This document shows, in pieces, positions 44,520 to 56,880 of a DNA stretch of 64,000 bases. A program made the translations under genes and the position numbers. The notes under the pieces were generated by a model, which had not been told where the DNA came from, ran no database searches, and was given only the letters and a program-made list of their open reading frames with translations. The DNA is from Combretum micranthum (lineage: Eukaryota > Streptophyta > Magnoliopsida > Myrtales > Combretaceae): contig JAMXBD010000685.1 in the NCBI GenBank assembly GCA_024138025.1, forward strand, positions 434,001 through 498,000. The letters are read 5' to 3'. Each line of letters opens with the position of its first letter. Within the stretch, counting starts at the first letter, position 1.

Positions 44520-46415
44520 AGCTGTCGAGCCTGGATTTTTTCCACTATCTTAATCTGGTTCATTTCTCTAACCCGATTCACATTAAACCCGAACCCATTT
44601 AACATGAATCCTCGACTAGGGTTAAAAGAAATTTTTAAAAAAATTTTAGAGTCGCCACCCGATATAAATCGGGAAAAAATAAAAAGCTAGGATCAATGGG
44701 TCGGTTGATCCTAACTTAGCTACTAGTCTGCGAAAATTTGATTTAAAAAAACAAACTTTTAAAACCAGATATCATGGATTCGGGGGCTAACCTATTAAAA
44801 CCAAATTGGTTACCACTTTTGGAATTTTAAATTTAATCTATCCTTTTCATGCTCAAAAAAAATTAAGTAAACAATATAGTACAAATATTCACAAATCAAA
44901 CATTCATTTTTATTTTTATTATTTCTTTTTTTTTTTTTTTATTTTTTTTAGAACATAAACATCAACAAAAATCTTATATTTAAAAAAATATTTATTTACT
45001 AAAAAAACAAAACATTTTTTTTATTTTTTATGTCGCCCCGCAGGTGCCTACGTACTCGCTAATCGAGATCAGACAAAACGTAGTTCTTTTAAAAAAATTT
45101 AATTTGTTGATCAATTTTAATTTTTTGAACTATTCTCAATTTAAGTTCATTAAATTTTCAAGTTTTTATAAAAAATCATTTTTTTTACGCTCCTATGATC
45201 TAATCAATTGATTTTTTTATTTATGAAAATATAATTTTTCTAAGTCCGAAAATCATTTTTTATTATTTTATTTCTTTTCTAAAAAATTTTGTTTTTTGGA
45301 AAATCCAATTTTGTTATTTTTATCTATTTTTATTATTTATTTTTTTATTTTTTTATTTTTTTTTAAAAAACATCACATAATTTCACAACATATCCATAAT
45401 ATATTAAAATATATTAAAAATATTTTTTCATGCATTAAATATGCATTTCAAAGGTAATTTGTGTATAAATACACATTAAAAATATTCAAAAAATATCAAA
45501 AATATCAAAAAAAATAAATTTATATAAAAAATAGATATTTTGATTTTTCTGTATTTTTCTGAATTTTTCTGAATTTTTTATGAATTTTTATAAATTTTTT
45601 ACTATTTTTTATTATTTTCTGAAATTAATTATATAATAAACTATTAATAAAATAATGCGGATTAACCTGGACCGTCGGATGAAGCGGACGAGATCTGGAG
45701 CGTTGATCTCGCTGACCGATCTGGATCGTCTGATCGCTTGTTGACTCGATCTGAGCCGTCTGATCGCTTGATGAAATCTGGGCCGTCTGATCGCTTGATG
45801 AAATCTGGGCCGTCTGATCTGCTTGATCAAATCTGAGCCGCTGATCTGCTTGATCGAATCTGGGCCGTCTGATCTGCTTGATTGAATCTGGACCGTCTGA
45901 TCAGAGTTGACCGTTGACGATGACCGACGACCGTTGACAGATGGCCGACCGGGTTGGGATTCGGATTTTCGGGTCGGATTCGGATCTTCGTCGGGCGAGG
46001 AAGACGATGACGCGATCTTTCGAGCGTTCGTCGGCCGTCCCTGGTGGTTGTTGACCTCGCTAAGCTTGTCGGCCCGACTTCTATGCCGGTGGCGCGTCCG
46101 TTGGTGGTGGTGGCGTTCACTCAGAACCACCAGAAGCGGCGGTTCGCGGTGGTGGGTAGCGGCGGCGTTTGAAGAACAAAATAAAAAAAAATTTCAGAGA
46201 GAAATCCGATCAATTCGAACAAATCTAAGCACACTAAATCATCCAAATAAAGTTTCTAACATTGTTACAACACTCAATTTGGATTAAAAACTGATCTAAT
46301 CAATTCGAATTTGAAAAATTCGAATTCTATACCCTAATTTCAAGAATTTCGAATTGGCTTTGCTATGTATGTGTTCTTCTGAAATTGACTTGTGCCTTTT
46401 GCTCCTAGGACCTCC

Positions 46416-46423
46416 TATTTATA
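46416..46423 (-). promoter_or_regulatory. TATA box of the 5' LTR (element promoter)
   Basis: TATAAATAGGAGG on the minus strand. Transcription would start about 30 bases downstream and run leftward through the element. Confidence 0.65.
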
Positions 46424-46819
46424 GGTTGCAAGCTCAATTTACGTTTCAAACCGTTTCAAAAATGAATTGATTTTTGCCCCTTGATTTTTCACGAATTTAA
46501 TTAGAAAATCCATGATTAATTTGTTTGAAACTGATGAATTGATGATTATTTTCATATTCCATGCCAGATTCATCCACTCAATTTTTGTAACTCCTCATTC
46601 ATGTGCAATTGAATACTTTATACATTGAATTTTGTAACTTTTGGTTATTTTTTTCACTAATTTTGTAACCACTTTGTAACCACTTTGCAATCCCATCATC
46701 AATTTTGACAATCAATGATTTTTTGTCAGTTAAAAACTGATGCAAAGTAAGGCAAGAGTCACATTTGAGGAAAATGAAAAGACAAAAATGATAAAAAAGG
46801 CAAAAATTTGCCTTTGCTA

Positions 46820-46884
46820 GGGTTTGAACCTGTGTCCTTGAGCTTGAGTGTGTTTTTGGGTCCATATGTTTAACCAACAGGCCA
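46820..46884 (-). other. tRNA-like A-box/B-box block in the 5' LTR
   Basis: Identical to the block at 34317-34381: A-box-like at 46884-46870, B box GGTTCAAACCC at 46830-46820. Confidence 0.5.
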
Positions 46885-47002
46885 TTTGGCCTGTGCCTTG
46901 ATCACTTAGCCAATTTCATCAATACTTAAGGCTTTTGGAAAATGAATTTAATTAAATTTTAAGCCTTAATTAATTGGGCAAAAATTGGGTGTCTACAAGT
47001 GA

Positions 47003-48179
47003 TTTTTGGATGTAATAAAATAATTTGAAAAGAAAAATAAATGGGTGGATGTGTGAAGGGGGAGCGCCGTTTTGCTTTATGGAGGGGGGGAATTTGATTT
47101 TATTTTATTTGTTGTGCAATAAAGAAGTAATGTGTAAAGTAGATGTAAATAAAGTTGTATTGGAAATGAAAAAAGTAAGAAAATAGGTATGTAGGTGTAA
47201 GAAATAGGTGTAAGAAAAAGTAGAGATAGGTGAATAGTAATGAATATAGAAAAAGTACTATGAATAGTAGACTAGACAAATTAAAGTACCGGTATAATAA
47301 AATACGCGTAATAATGCGATATCTGTAATTTTTAGCTACCGAAAAATTCCAAAACTGATATTTTTGGAACCCTTGTATTTTTACGAGTCTATTGGTATAA
47401 ACGGAATATTTTTAATATTCCGTGCTCCGGGACACGCTTTTCGAGAACGATCCCGTTTGGGTCCGAAGGTCACTCGAATTTCGCGAATCTGATATTTTTA
47501 GTTACCTACGTTATTACGAACTATTCTAGGCCATTAACTTAATTTCGTTTTCTAGGGTTCGAAAATGCGGGATTGCCGGATCTTAACTACTAGGGTTCGT
47601 TATAGGCTTGTTGACTTTTAGGGTTCCGTTTTGAATTTCGTTTTCATCGAGATATTCGTAAGATCGTATAATTTTTGAGTTCTGAGCGTTTTAGAATTTT
47701 AGCTCGAAATTTATTTCATTTGTGATTATTTAATAGTTTTTAGTTCTCGGGATCATTTAACCGAGTCTAGGTTTATGAGTTTGACTCGATTTGACTTTTG
47801 TGGAAAACTTGGATTTTGTTATTCTAAAATTTTACTGAAGAATTAGGACTTTATTATCTCGTTGTTAAGCGGTATTTGGATCTATTGTTTCGATTTGCGT
47901 TTTAGGAATTGGGTAGATTATTTAATCGACGTACGGACGTTGATTATATTGGTAATTGGACTTTATATTTTATTTCAGGGGTTCTCGTTTTCTCAAGATT
48001 TAGAGAACTCGTTTTTGTTCTTATTAAATTTTTAACTTGGTTCAACTTTTAGGGTTTCGTTTCCGGTATTTGACTCGGTCTAGAATTGAGTTTTAATCTC
48101 AAGTTGATTTTTCGGGTCTTTGATATTTATACTTCTAAAAATTATTTTTAAGGATTATGAAAATTTTTGGGGGTTTACA
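47003..48179 (-). mobile_element. Family X 5' LTR, U3 part after the Tat insertion
   Basis: It continues 28911-32010 beyond the AGTGA duplication and is colinear with 18910-20172. It ends GGGGGTTTACA. The sequence after the TATA region has a conserved block (GTACCGGTA, AATACGCGTA) shared with 19200-19240 and the complement of 22160-22190. Confidence 0.8.
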
Positions 48180-49374
48180 AACCACCTATTTAAACACCTA
48201 CTTTCTAACCCCAAAATGAAGGTTTTTATTGAAATAATGAAGGTGATGGTTATATAGATCATCAAGGTTGATTTTTGATTAAACAAAGTATGATTTTACA
48301 AGGAGAAAAACTATTTTTCTTAAGTCTAGTATAATTCAAAGTTTTGCAAAGTAAAAGTTTTCAAAAAATTCTCGTACTATATGTATACATATAGGAAGAC
48401 CATCTCATAATCTTCATGACAATAGCTTGTAGATAGTACATATATGCATGATGCATTGTAAAGATAAACATGAAAATAGAGTTTATCCAAAATTTATAAT
48501 TCGATGATTTCAAAGCCATGCCTTAAAAATCATTTATCAACTCCAAAACTTGTGTTTATATGAAAAATGAGGAGTTTAGGTCATAGGATCATCAAGTGAT
48601 GATTTTGATAAATTAAAATAGATTTCTAAGAAAATATAGAACAAAGAGTAAAAAAGTAGGAAAAATTGAGTTGTTGTCACTTTTAAGAAATTCGTAATAA
48701 TGAAGTAATGGCATGAAAACTCATATTTTCCAAACTCAATTAGAAGTTTTATCAAAGAAATGAAAGTCCTTAGTGGCTAGGCATGGTTGAGCCTTAATTT
48801 TCTATGTATCAAGTGATTTTTACTTAAGAAATCACCAAAAACAATTTTTACAAAATTCGGATTTTGGAATCAACCCTACTTGAAAACAAGTTTACAAAGT
48901 GTAAAATGGAAATTTTTATGTAGAAATGAAGGTCATAAGTAATATATATCATGAAGACTCAATTTTAACAAAAATAATTATATTTTCTTAAGTAATAAAT
49001 CCAAAACAAATGGAAATTATCAAAGTTGGAAGAATAGATTTTTCGTAAGTAGTTGTTATTATGGTCTTGCAAAATAAAAAATTATAAAATTTTCTTTTGG
49101 CAAAAATCATCAAGATCATGCATACATTAAGCTCATCTCATGTCATTCATGTTAGGAAATCACTCATATTGTATGTATAGCTAATTTATATAGTAGGAAC
49201 ATTACAAACATTTACAAAACTATTTTTTTGGGGATTGGAACTTGTTACTGCCCTAATCTGATCCGAAATTTTCGAAGCTTCAAGGTTTTCAAAACTTAAA
49301 TATAATATTATAATTAGATATATCTTTCGAAGTAGATAGAAATCGATATATAATTTGCGAAATTTCGAGCTAAA

Positions 49375-49398
49375 ATGACCAAGTTATGGTCGTTTTAA
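49375..49398 (+). other. Conserved 8-codon ORF/hairpin MTKLWSF, Y2
   Basis: ATG to TAA encodes MTKLWSF, with one residue changed from Y1, in the same place relative to the micro-ORF. Confidence 0.4.
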
Positions 49399-49504
49399 GT
49401 TGGAATTCCCGCTTAGGACAAGAATTACGAATTTGATAGTTTGTATAAGATAGTTTGGATTAGTTAAGTGATGAAATATTTATTAGAGTATTTCTTTCTT
49501 TTTA

Positions 49505-49552
49505 GGTGACCCTGATATCGACAATTCCTTACCACCGGGTTACTTGTACTAA
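49505..49552 (+). CDS. 16-codon LTR micro-ORF, Y copy 2
   Basis: It encodes GDPDIDNSLPPGYLY then TAA, exon-like segment 49506-49575, acceptor CTTTTTAG, donor GTGAGT. It differs from Y1 at several codons but keeps length, stop and both splice-like sites. Confidence 0.4.
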   Translation, partial: GDPDIDNSLPPGYLY

Positions 49553-50585
49553 AAGACCGGTGATCCAATGGCTGAGTGAGTATTACTTCCGATTTCATTT
49601 TTATTGTATGTGATTGTAAAAATAGTTGCAGATATTTGATAAAGATAAATGATATGCATGATGGGACGAATGGAAACTATGTATGCTTGTTGTTGATATG
49701 AGAAATGGAATGTAAGAATATCGAAGCCGAGTAATTAACTATTGCATGTATAGATGAATTAGAATTGATTGTCTGCGATTATTGATTGATCATTTAAAAG
49801 AATTGGTATAATTGATTATTTAGAATTGAAGATGAAATTGAACTCATTCATATCACGATAGGGATGGAGCATTAGCTTTTGTTAGTTTATCATTGTACCT
49901 TAAGCGATTCTTATTGGTTTGTCGTTGTACCTTAAACAATTTTATAGTTCATAGTTGTTTGTAAGCTGAAACGATCTTGGTTCGTACCGCGAGATTCGTT
50001 AATCTGCTAACCCGGGATGGAGGGCGCAAGTCCATCCACATATGATTTCCGGCAGGTCATATGTTTGTTGAAGTCACATGTTTGATGCATATCACTTGTC
50101 TGACTAATCACTTGATTGTATGATGTGTTGTAAATGTAATCTTGAGAGTTCTTACTCACTAAGCTAGTGTAGCTTATACCCCAATAGATGTTTGATTAAA
50201 CAGGTTTATCTGAATGCTAAGTGGGGACCGTGATGGTTGGAGCCGAGAATGACTTCAGGACTCCGGCAAGGAATAAGATTGCTTGAAGTTTATTAGCTAG
50301 GTTTTTTAATTCGCCTTGTAATAGTTTTATGTAGTGAAATCTTTTGATGAACTGTAATGGAAGTATAATGTTTTGTATTTGGAGTATAGTAAATTGTATT
50401 TCTTTTACATTGTTACTCAAGTGTATCAATATAAAATGTATCTCTCCAATGTGTCTCCTCTATGTGTTAGATGCCTAGTACATAGTATGAAAGCCTTCAC
50501 ATGAATGAGGTGGTCGTTCCTAAGTTTTAATATTGTGTATAGCGGACTGCCACGTTTAGGATACCCTTCGGGGCGCGACACTCCT

Positions 50586-52340
50586 ACTCGCCCATCCTGA
50601 AATAGTTCTTTCTGGCTCCCATTCGCCCATCTTACAGATTTATGGCTCTTCCAAACCCGACTGCTATACTCTTGTCCCATCGAGTATAGTAGCTCATGAA
50701 ATGAAACTAACTACGTGATATGCATGATTCAATTAATATATATATAACTTGAAATATATAATTAAGGTACTTTAAGGCAATCATAAAATTGCAGACATTT
50801 CAGCATGGTAAACATAATTTGATTTAACAATAATTCATGTCTCGATATGCTTAGTATTTTTTCAATCAATGTTATCATACATAATTTATTTTTAACTTTT
50901 TCTACTTCTAGTGCCTCTAGCTACAAGCACAAGCAAGTATGTAAAATATAGGAAATAAACTCACTCGGCCATCCTTGCTAAAAACTCTTTACTTGTAATG
51001 GTCCTCCGAATATGGATCCTCCCAAACTTCGTTACCTAAACGAAAGAAATACCTGAAATGAGTATTTTATGGAATCTCTTCTTGAACTTTCTAATTCTAT
51101 TCTAGCATTTGCATCAAAATTCGGATAAGAGGAAATTCCAACTCAAAACAGCCATAATTAGCTCATTTTAACTCGGAATTTCACATATAACATACCTTTT
51201 TACCTATTCGAAATGATCTATTCATTTCTAAGGTTGTTTTTCTCATTAAAAGCCATTTAGGTTGCAAAATACTATGGTACAGAATAGTTACGAATTTATA
51301 GTCCACAAAATATGATTTTTCCAAACTTCTCTTTACTCAAAAATCTTTAAGCAAAATATATGGATATTTGTATAGTTTGAAAAACCCTTTGAACATATAT
51401 ATACACTCATATTGTATGCATGATTTTTGTAGTGTTGTCTCAATATTGATATTTCAAAAATAATTTGTCTTTAAAAGTTTTAAAAGATAAAACTTTGAAA
51501 ATTTCTCCTTTTTGAATTGTTAGAAGGAAAACTAAAATATAGTTGGGTTGTTATGAGTGAGTGTTTTCCTATTATGATTTCATTTTCTCACTTTTCAAAA
51601 GTATATTCATTCCAAAAATTTGGTTCTTTAAGTTATCTACTAATTTTATTTATAGTGATTGAAAAATAGGCTTTTCAAAATTTGCCTTAAGTTATTGTGT
51701 AGTCAAATATTTGGAGTTGTGTTAAATGTATGTTTTCCTCTCATTTTTATATTCTTTTTCTTTGGAAAATAAGTTTACTTTTAAAACTTTACTCTCTTGG
51801 AAAATTTTATTTTTTCTAAGTTGGTTTCTAAAATAGTGAGTTGATTTTACCTTGATTTGAAAGACTTGTTTTATTCTTAATATTTGTCAAGTGGTGGAAT
51901 AATTCTTTTAAACAAGTTTATAAGAAAAGCTCTCTTAATAAAGAATTGTTAATATTAGAACTTAGCAAAAATTTCATTTTAATTTTTGAAAAGAGAATAA
52001 CAATGTAAAAATTAAGTTTGAAAGAAACTTTCTTAGTATGTGATTTTTGAAGTCTATAGTGAACCTATTTAAGTTTTATAAAAGATATGATTGAGTTAAA
52101 ATCTTAAGCTCAATGCTAAAAATTCTATCTTCATAGAGTATTTAGTTTTGGTTTATAAAAAAAGCGAGTTCCTTTCATTTGAGGAAATCTTGGGCACTAA
52201 TACTTATGATTAACTTGTCTAAGCTTTTGAAAAGAATTTATTAAAACAATATTTAGACTTCTTGTTCATTTTACATATGAGTATGATCTTATTAAATAAA
52301 TTACAAGAAATACATATCAAATATGTATAAATAAGCACTA
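50586..52340 (-). mobile_element. Family X LTR (Xc), third segment
   Basis: It continues Xc after the Y2 insertion, colinear with 29600-31330. It contains the micro-ORF at 50989-51036. The 8-codon ORF is broken here (stop at codon 3). Similarity fades after about 52340, and its U3 end was not found. Confidence 0.65.
50989..51036 (-). CDS. 16-codon LTR micro-ORF, Xc
   Basis: It encodes GNEVWEDPYSEDHYK then TAA, exon-like segment 50965-51035, acceptor TTTCGTTTAG, donor GTGAGT. It is among the oldest copies by nesting order, yet frame and length are intact. Confidence 0.4.
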   Translation of the reverse strand, partial: GNEVWEDPYSEDHYK

Positions 52341-52980
52341 GGAATAAGGGTTTTTTGAGACTTATCATAAGTATATACGTATCTCGGTCTAATAAGCTTA
52401 AGGGAGAATATGATAAGTTGGATTCTACTTATATGTTGATAGATATAACTTAAGCAACTTATTGAGACTATGAGAATAAACTAGGGGTAATTAAACAAAT
52501 AGATAGTTATATATATGAATGTGTTTAGATTCCATAGAAATATTAAGGTGACTATGTGAGTTTATTCTAAATTCCACATTAATGTGTGTAAAATAAGTAG
52601 TTCATTATAATTATGTAAATGAACCAACCAAGAGAAGTAATCAAAATAGAAGTAGACAAGTATATATATGTAAGTCCTTGGCCATATAAGGAGATATGTG
52701 CGGAAAATCATGTTTAAACTACTAAATTATATAGATTTGGTGATAATTACATTAAGAATAATGGATCGTGTAATTGAAATAAAGAAATGAAACAAAATTG
52801 ATACATAAATGTAAATACATAACTCTTGGCCCTATAAGATTTAGAGGAGAGAACCAACTAAATTAAATTAGATAAATATAATTGATAGTACACGAAATAA
52901 GCTTTTCAAATAAGATACATATGCATAATACAGATTTAAAATGGGTACTTAAGTTATAGTTTAAGATTACGTGATGAAAA
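52341..52980. other. Unassigned AT-rich sequence
   Basis: No ORF, terminus or clear repeat could be assigned. It may hold the end of Xc and the 5' part of LTR V. Two loosely similar GGCCATATAAGG/GGCCCTATAAG motifs lie near 52680 and 52830. Confidence 0.3.
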
Positions 52981-54400
52981 TTAACGTTCGCCATTGTTTA
53001 GGGGACTTTTTGGGCTAGTTTGTAGTTTACGCTGGTCAATCTAAGAAAATTGTAATAAAATAGGTTTTGTTAGTATTAAAATGACTATTTATATGTCAAA
53101 ATAGGGTTAAAAACAAAAAAGTTACATTAGATATACCAAAACCCTAATCTAAGACACTTAAGCACAAATAGGAATTTATATTTAATTGTCTCCATAGTAA
53201 TTTATATTTATTATCTCATTTCACAGGAAATATAGATCAATTTCTAGACTTTCCAATTGATTACTATGATGAGCAAGAATAATGCATAGGTGAGTAACTT
53301 TGATCTTTCACATTGATTATGTTTGTAGTATCATTACATATGTATTTAAATATTTATGAAACTGGTTTTGTATGTGGGATCAGGGAAATTACATGTTAGT
53401 GTTTGAATTGTTTGATAAGATAGAGTGGTCACCTTGATAATTGGACCTAATTTTATTCAAATAATTAATAAATAGTCGTGCATTGCACTATTGCATAAAA
53501 TGCATTAAAGGTTGCCCCGCTACATATTAATATTGTGGTTCTATGGCAATGTTTGGTTTCTCTAGGTAAAAAGGAATCCTGATTCTACACAAGATTCCCA
53601 ATAGTTCTGCTCGATACCACAAAAATTAACTGGCACCTGAAAGAATGTTGCCCGTGGTGTCGATATGAAATTAGTTATTACTTGGTGGAGTTTGTAGGTC
53701 CCAAGCCTAAGTTGAGATGATAAGACTTCTAAATATAAAATGATAAGTAACAATGAATGGTGTTCCTCCTTTCCTTGGTTCTTAGATTATCTTAGGCACG
53801 ATTAACCTAACTAGTTCTTGAAACCCCAATAAGAGGGCAAAAATCTACACCTTGTTTGGATTTCGGTCATCGAAACTTATACCCGTCTCATTTGCTTCAT
53901 TGTTACATTGCCTATGCTTGTTAAATAAACTTGTTTTTCATTACTTAATATGTGTTAAGATCTGGTTATTTCACTGGGTTATGGCTTGCTCACCCTCCTA
54001 TAGATTTGCCCAGTTACAGGAATCACCATGGCTAATCTCCAAGCGAGAGTTAACATCGATATGAGTTAGCAATATGTCAAGTTATGGCTTGGTGAGAGTG
54101 TAGGGTTATGAGTCATAGTAACAAATTAAGACTATTTATTTTGAAATTGTGATGCATTAACTGAGAACTCCATGCACGCTTTATGTCATGTTTGACGTTT
54201 ATATGATCTATATGTATCCAATATTTCTTATTCAGAATAAACTCTCAATCCTATTATAAATGTCCACTCTATAAAGTATTCTATTTGTACAACGCTCATG
54301 TATCCTTTTGGAAGTCTTAGATTGATTAATATAAATGTTTGTGGCTCCAGTTTGTCACATGGTGTCTCAATACTACTAAGGTACCCTTGGGGGTCTAACA
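52981..54400 (+). mobile_element. Diverged LTR (family V), 3' part, plus strand
   Basis: It ends GGTACCCTTGGGGGTCTAACA at 54400, a variant of the X/Y terminus. It keeps the same order of landmarks: a decayed hairpin region (about 53080), the micro-ORF exon (53227-53289), a CAC-GCTTGCTCACCC-TATAG-CAG block (53990-54020), and the terminus 1118 bases after the micro-ORF stop, as in Xa (1101). The 5' end was not located. Confidence 0.55.
53226..53282 (+). CDS. 19-codon LTR micro-ORF, family V
   Basis: It encodes GNIDQFLDFPIDYYDEQE then TAA. The acceptor-like TCATTTCACAG precedes and GTGAGT follows at 53290. The surrounding sequence is too diverged to align with X by eye for long, yet F-P-x-D-Y-Y-D is kept and the extra length is three whole codons. 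Confidence 0.45.
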   Translation, partial: GNIDQFLDFPIDYYDEQE

Positions 54401-56495
54401 GGTCATGCATCTCTAGGGAAGAGAACTGCGGACAGAGAGGTACATAGTCTATTACAAGACCCTATATATTGAATTGTGTACTTCCATATTTGTCATTTGT
54501 TTCATTTAACCAAGTTATCTAATTAATTAGGTGGGTTTTGGGGTTGTTGCTAACCAGCCCTCAATAGGCTATACTTTTATAGGTTTCAATTCTTAACCTT
54601 CCAAGAAAAGATTCTCACAATCCACCATTCCATAAAGTCTTTTGCATCCTATTCTAATTATTAGGCTATTAAATATAAAAGACTTTTATTTGGATGACAC
54701 TTTTTGTGCCTGATGTAGTTACTTAGTGCATTGGTTTGGAATGGACGTTTAACTTGGTTCTATTTTGAGTTTAAGGTTTTAATGTGTATTTCAAGCATAT
54801 GGAAGCTTTGATCAGGTTTTTACAAGTTTAGGACATGGATTTTTTATATTTAGTAAGAGTAGATGCAACTCCTGACAGGGCATGACCCGTGAGAGGGGCA
54901 ATGGTGGCCTTCAAGGTATAGTTAGGAATAACCACGAGCTATAGGCACAACCCCTGGTGTTGGTCGTAGAAGCCTTGGTTCAATAACAAGGGCAACTAGA
55001 GAATTGCACCACCCTACATATGGGCAAGAGCCTAGGTGATGAAATATCCCATGGCCCTCCATATAAACCATGATGTGGATGGTGGGTAAGTCCACAACAC
55101 TTCATATAGGCCACGATCGAGGGTATATGAGCTCATATGTGCCTAGAAGGCTCCATGACCTCCCATATAGGTTGTGGGGCAAGGTGTACAAAGCTAGATG
55201 CACCTAAAGGGTACCATGGCCTCCTATACGGGTCGTGGGGCAAGGTATATGAGCCTAGTTTCATATTTTGTTTTGTTCTATGTCCATTAGCATCTAAACT
55301 TTTTCAAGTTAAACATTGATTTCTTTTTTTTAAGGTTCCCCATCAAATCTATACACTCCAACACAATTTACATCCATTTTTACACATTTGAATCACTCTT
55401 TTAATAAAAATTATCTCATCCTTCAAGAATTTGATTTCTACATCAACACCCAACATTATACCCATCTTTAACTCATTTTTTAGCGGTAAACACTAACTAA
55501 AACCTACTTTATCCACTACTTTACATAAAAAAAAAAAAAAAAGTAAACCTATTGCAATAAACATAGAATCACCTAATCACAAGTTGATTTAATGTCTTAA
55601 CTTTCTCTCAAATGCAACAATCCTCTTGCTTCAACCACCATGAAGATTCAAGACTTGGAAGCCACTCTAATACTCATATTTCAGCTACCCATAACATGTA
55701 GCAACATACCCAAATCAATTTTTTAACTTGAAAATTTATAAAACTCATGAAAACTCCTAAAAACCTCCTGATCTTACCTTATTAAAAATTTTTGGAGTTG
55801 TTGGTCTCCCTTTCCACTTCTCCAGTCTCCTATTGAGAAACATAATTTAATCACTAATTTATGTTAAGTTTCTTCTAATCCTACTTAATTTACACTAATG
55901 AAGGTCATTAAGGGTTTTAGGTTTTAGAAATCAACTTAAACATGGATAGAGTATCCTAAAAGGGAAAGAGGTAGAAAATGGAAAAGGAGGTTTATATATG
56001 TAGGAGAAAAATGTTAAAGATCGGCATTTAGCAGGGAAAAAGATGCCCTTTTAAGGTTGTGCCATGTAGCACAATCGTGAGTATCCAATTTTTATGTGTA
56101 ATGACCTTAGTAAGTTTTTAATTAATTTAAGCGTTTTAATTAGTCTTGGGATAAAAATAGATTAATTAGTTTAAATAAGCTTAGTTTAATTATTTAATTT
56201 TAATTCGTATGGGTTCCTCTTATGGGCAAAATTTTAATTTTGTAAGAATAAGGCCACGAATTGCATTGTTTTGGTTTTTTGTTATGAAACTCTTATCCCA
56301 AAAACATTTTTAGATTTTAATTTACTTTATTTTTTAATTTTTTTAAATTCCAACATTTGGGTTTTCGATTTGGGGCAAAAACAAATTTTTTTAAATATAT
56401 ATATTGAGTCATTTAAGTCCCCTCATGACTCCAAGGATTTCATCGACTTCAGATGATTTTTATTTCTCATGACTAGTACATGGGTCATTTCAACA
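54401..56495 (-). mobile_element. 3' LTR of a Tekay-like element (T), minus strand
   Basis: The right boundary is TGTTGAAATGACCC on the minus strand at 56495, directly after a polypurine tract. A TATA-like ATATATAAACC on the minus strand lies near 55998. The left end was not fixed because LTR V adjoins at 54400. No coding sequence is seen; the frame at 55137-55319 runs through repeats. Confidence 0.5.
55040..55260 (-). repeat. Degenerate tandem repeats of about 50-61 bp in LTR T
   Basis: Four units share CATGGCCTCCCATATAGG, GTGGGGCAAGG and GCCTAG-like steps. It is a GC-richer island inside AT-rich sequence. Confidence 0.6.
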
Positions 56496-56510
56496 CCCAT
56501 CCCCCTCAAA
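56496..56510 (-). promoter_or_regulatory. Polypurine tract of element T
   Basis: TTTGAGGGGGATGGG on the minus strand abuts the LTR start. The sequence before it, AAATTTCAAGATTGAAATTT, looks like the decayed end of the pol frame that precedes the PPT in Tekay/Del elements. Confidence 0.6.
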
Positions 56511-56880
56511 GTAAAATATAAATTTCAATCTTGAAATTTTACTTAGTGTTTGGATGGACTCTGTATGTCTATCGCCTAAGGTTTCCTCCACTTGTAAGTG
56601 GTTGATTTCATATGGAAGTTCATTCATATCCATGACTACTTCTTAAGAGTTTATACTTTAGTATGTATACCAATAGTCTTGGATTTTCTTTCTCTCTCTC
56701 TCTCTCTCTCTCTCTTCCCCTCCCCCCCTCCTTTTATTTATCTATGTTCAGTATTGTCATTGATACTGTTGCATATATTAAGATTTATATTTGTCTATCT
56801 TGTTATATCTTATTTATAGTTGGTTGTTATTATCTATAAGAATGATTCGACATAAAAACAAAAAAAAAAAGTGTAAAAAA
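56511..56880 (-). mobile_element. Decayed internal 3' end of element T
   Basis: It carries remnants of the pol end and then noncoding sequence, with a (TC)n plus C-rich tract at 56685-56735. The remainder of the element is absent; the MITE begins near 56880. Confidence 0.4.

Larger units (their letters stand above)
32011..46997 (-). mobile_element. Complete Tat/Ogre-type Ty3-gypsy retrotransposon, TSD AGTGA
   Basis: A 14,987 bp element with two LTRs (2484 and 2475 bp), both TGTAGACACCC to GGCTCGACA on the coding strand, and the exact duplication AGTGA at 32006-32010 and 46998-47002. The coding-strand order is LTR, tRNA-Arg PBS, ORF1, gag, protease, RT, RNase H, second RNase H, integrase, repeat-rich 3' UTR, PPT, LTR. 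An extra ORF upstream of gag, the tRNA-Arg primer, the CHHC gag knuckle, the second RNase H and the absence of a chromodomain all point to the Tat lineage (Ogre-like). The LTRs are nearly identical apart from scattered substitutions and homopolymer-length changes, so the insertion is fairly recent. Most ORFs are frameshifted. Confidence 0.95.
44523..46997 (-). repeat. 5' LTR of the Tat/Ogre element
   Basis: The copy next to the PBS, and so the promoter LTR. It contains the PBS-like motif (44648-44659), the 30 bp array (45665-45905), the TATA box (46416-46423) and the tRNA-like block (46820-46884). The 172-codon frame at 45612-46130 runs through R/U5 and the repeats. It is Arg/Ser/Asp-rich with repeat-derived RRPRFHQAI units and is not called a gene. 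Confidence 0.95.
48180..50580 (+). mobile_element. Second family Y LTR (Y2), 3' part
   Basis: It resumes Y2 within the repeat array, is closely similar to Y1 7740-9898, and ends CGGGGCGCGACA followed by CTCCT. It carries the hairpin ORF (49375-49398, MTKLWSF) and the micro-ORF (49505-49552). Confidence 0.85.

Noticed and set aside
45612..46287. Long frames on both strands in the Tat LTR, repeated at 33274-33785
   Set aside because: Present twice only because the LTRs are a pair. They are dominated by the 30 bp repeats and GC-rich leader, and the solo LTR at 4023-7286 does not keep them.
55137..55319. 60-codon frame
   Set aside because: It lies in the degenerate tandem repeats of LTR T and is not supported in other repeat units.
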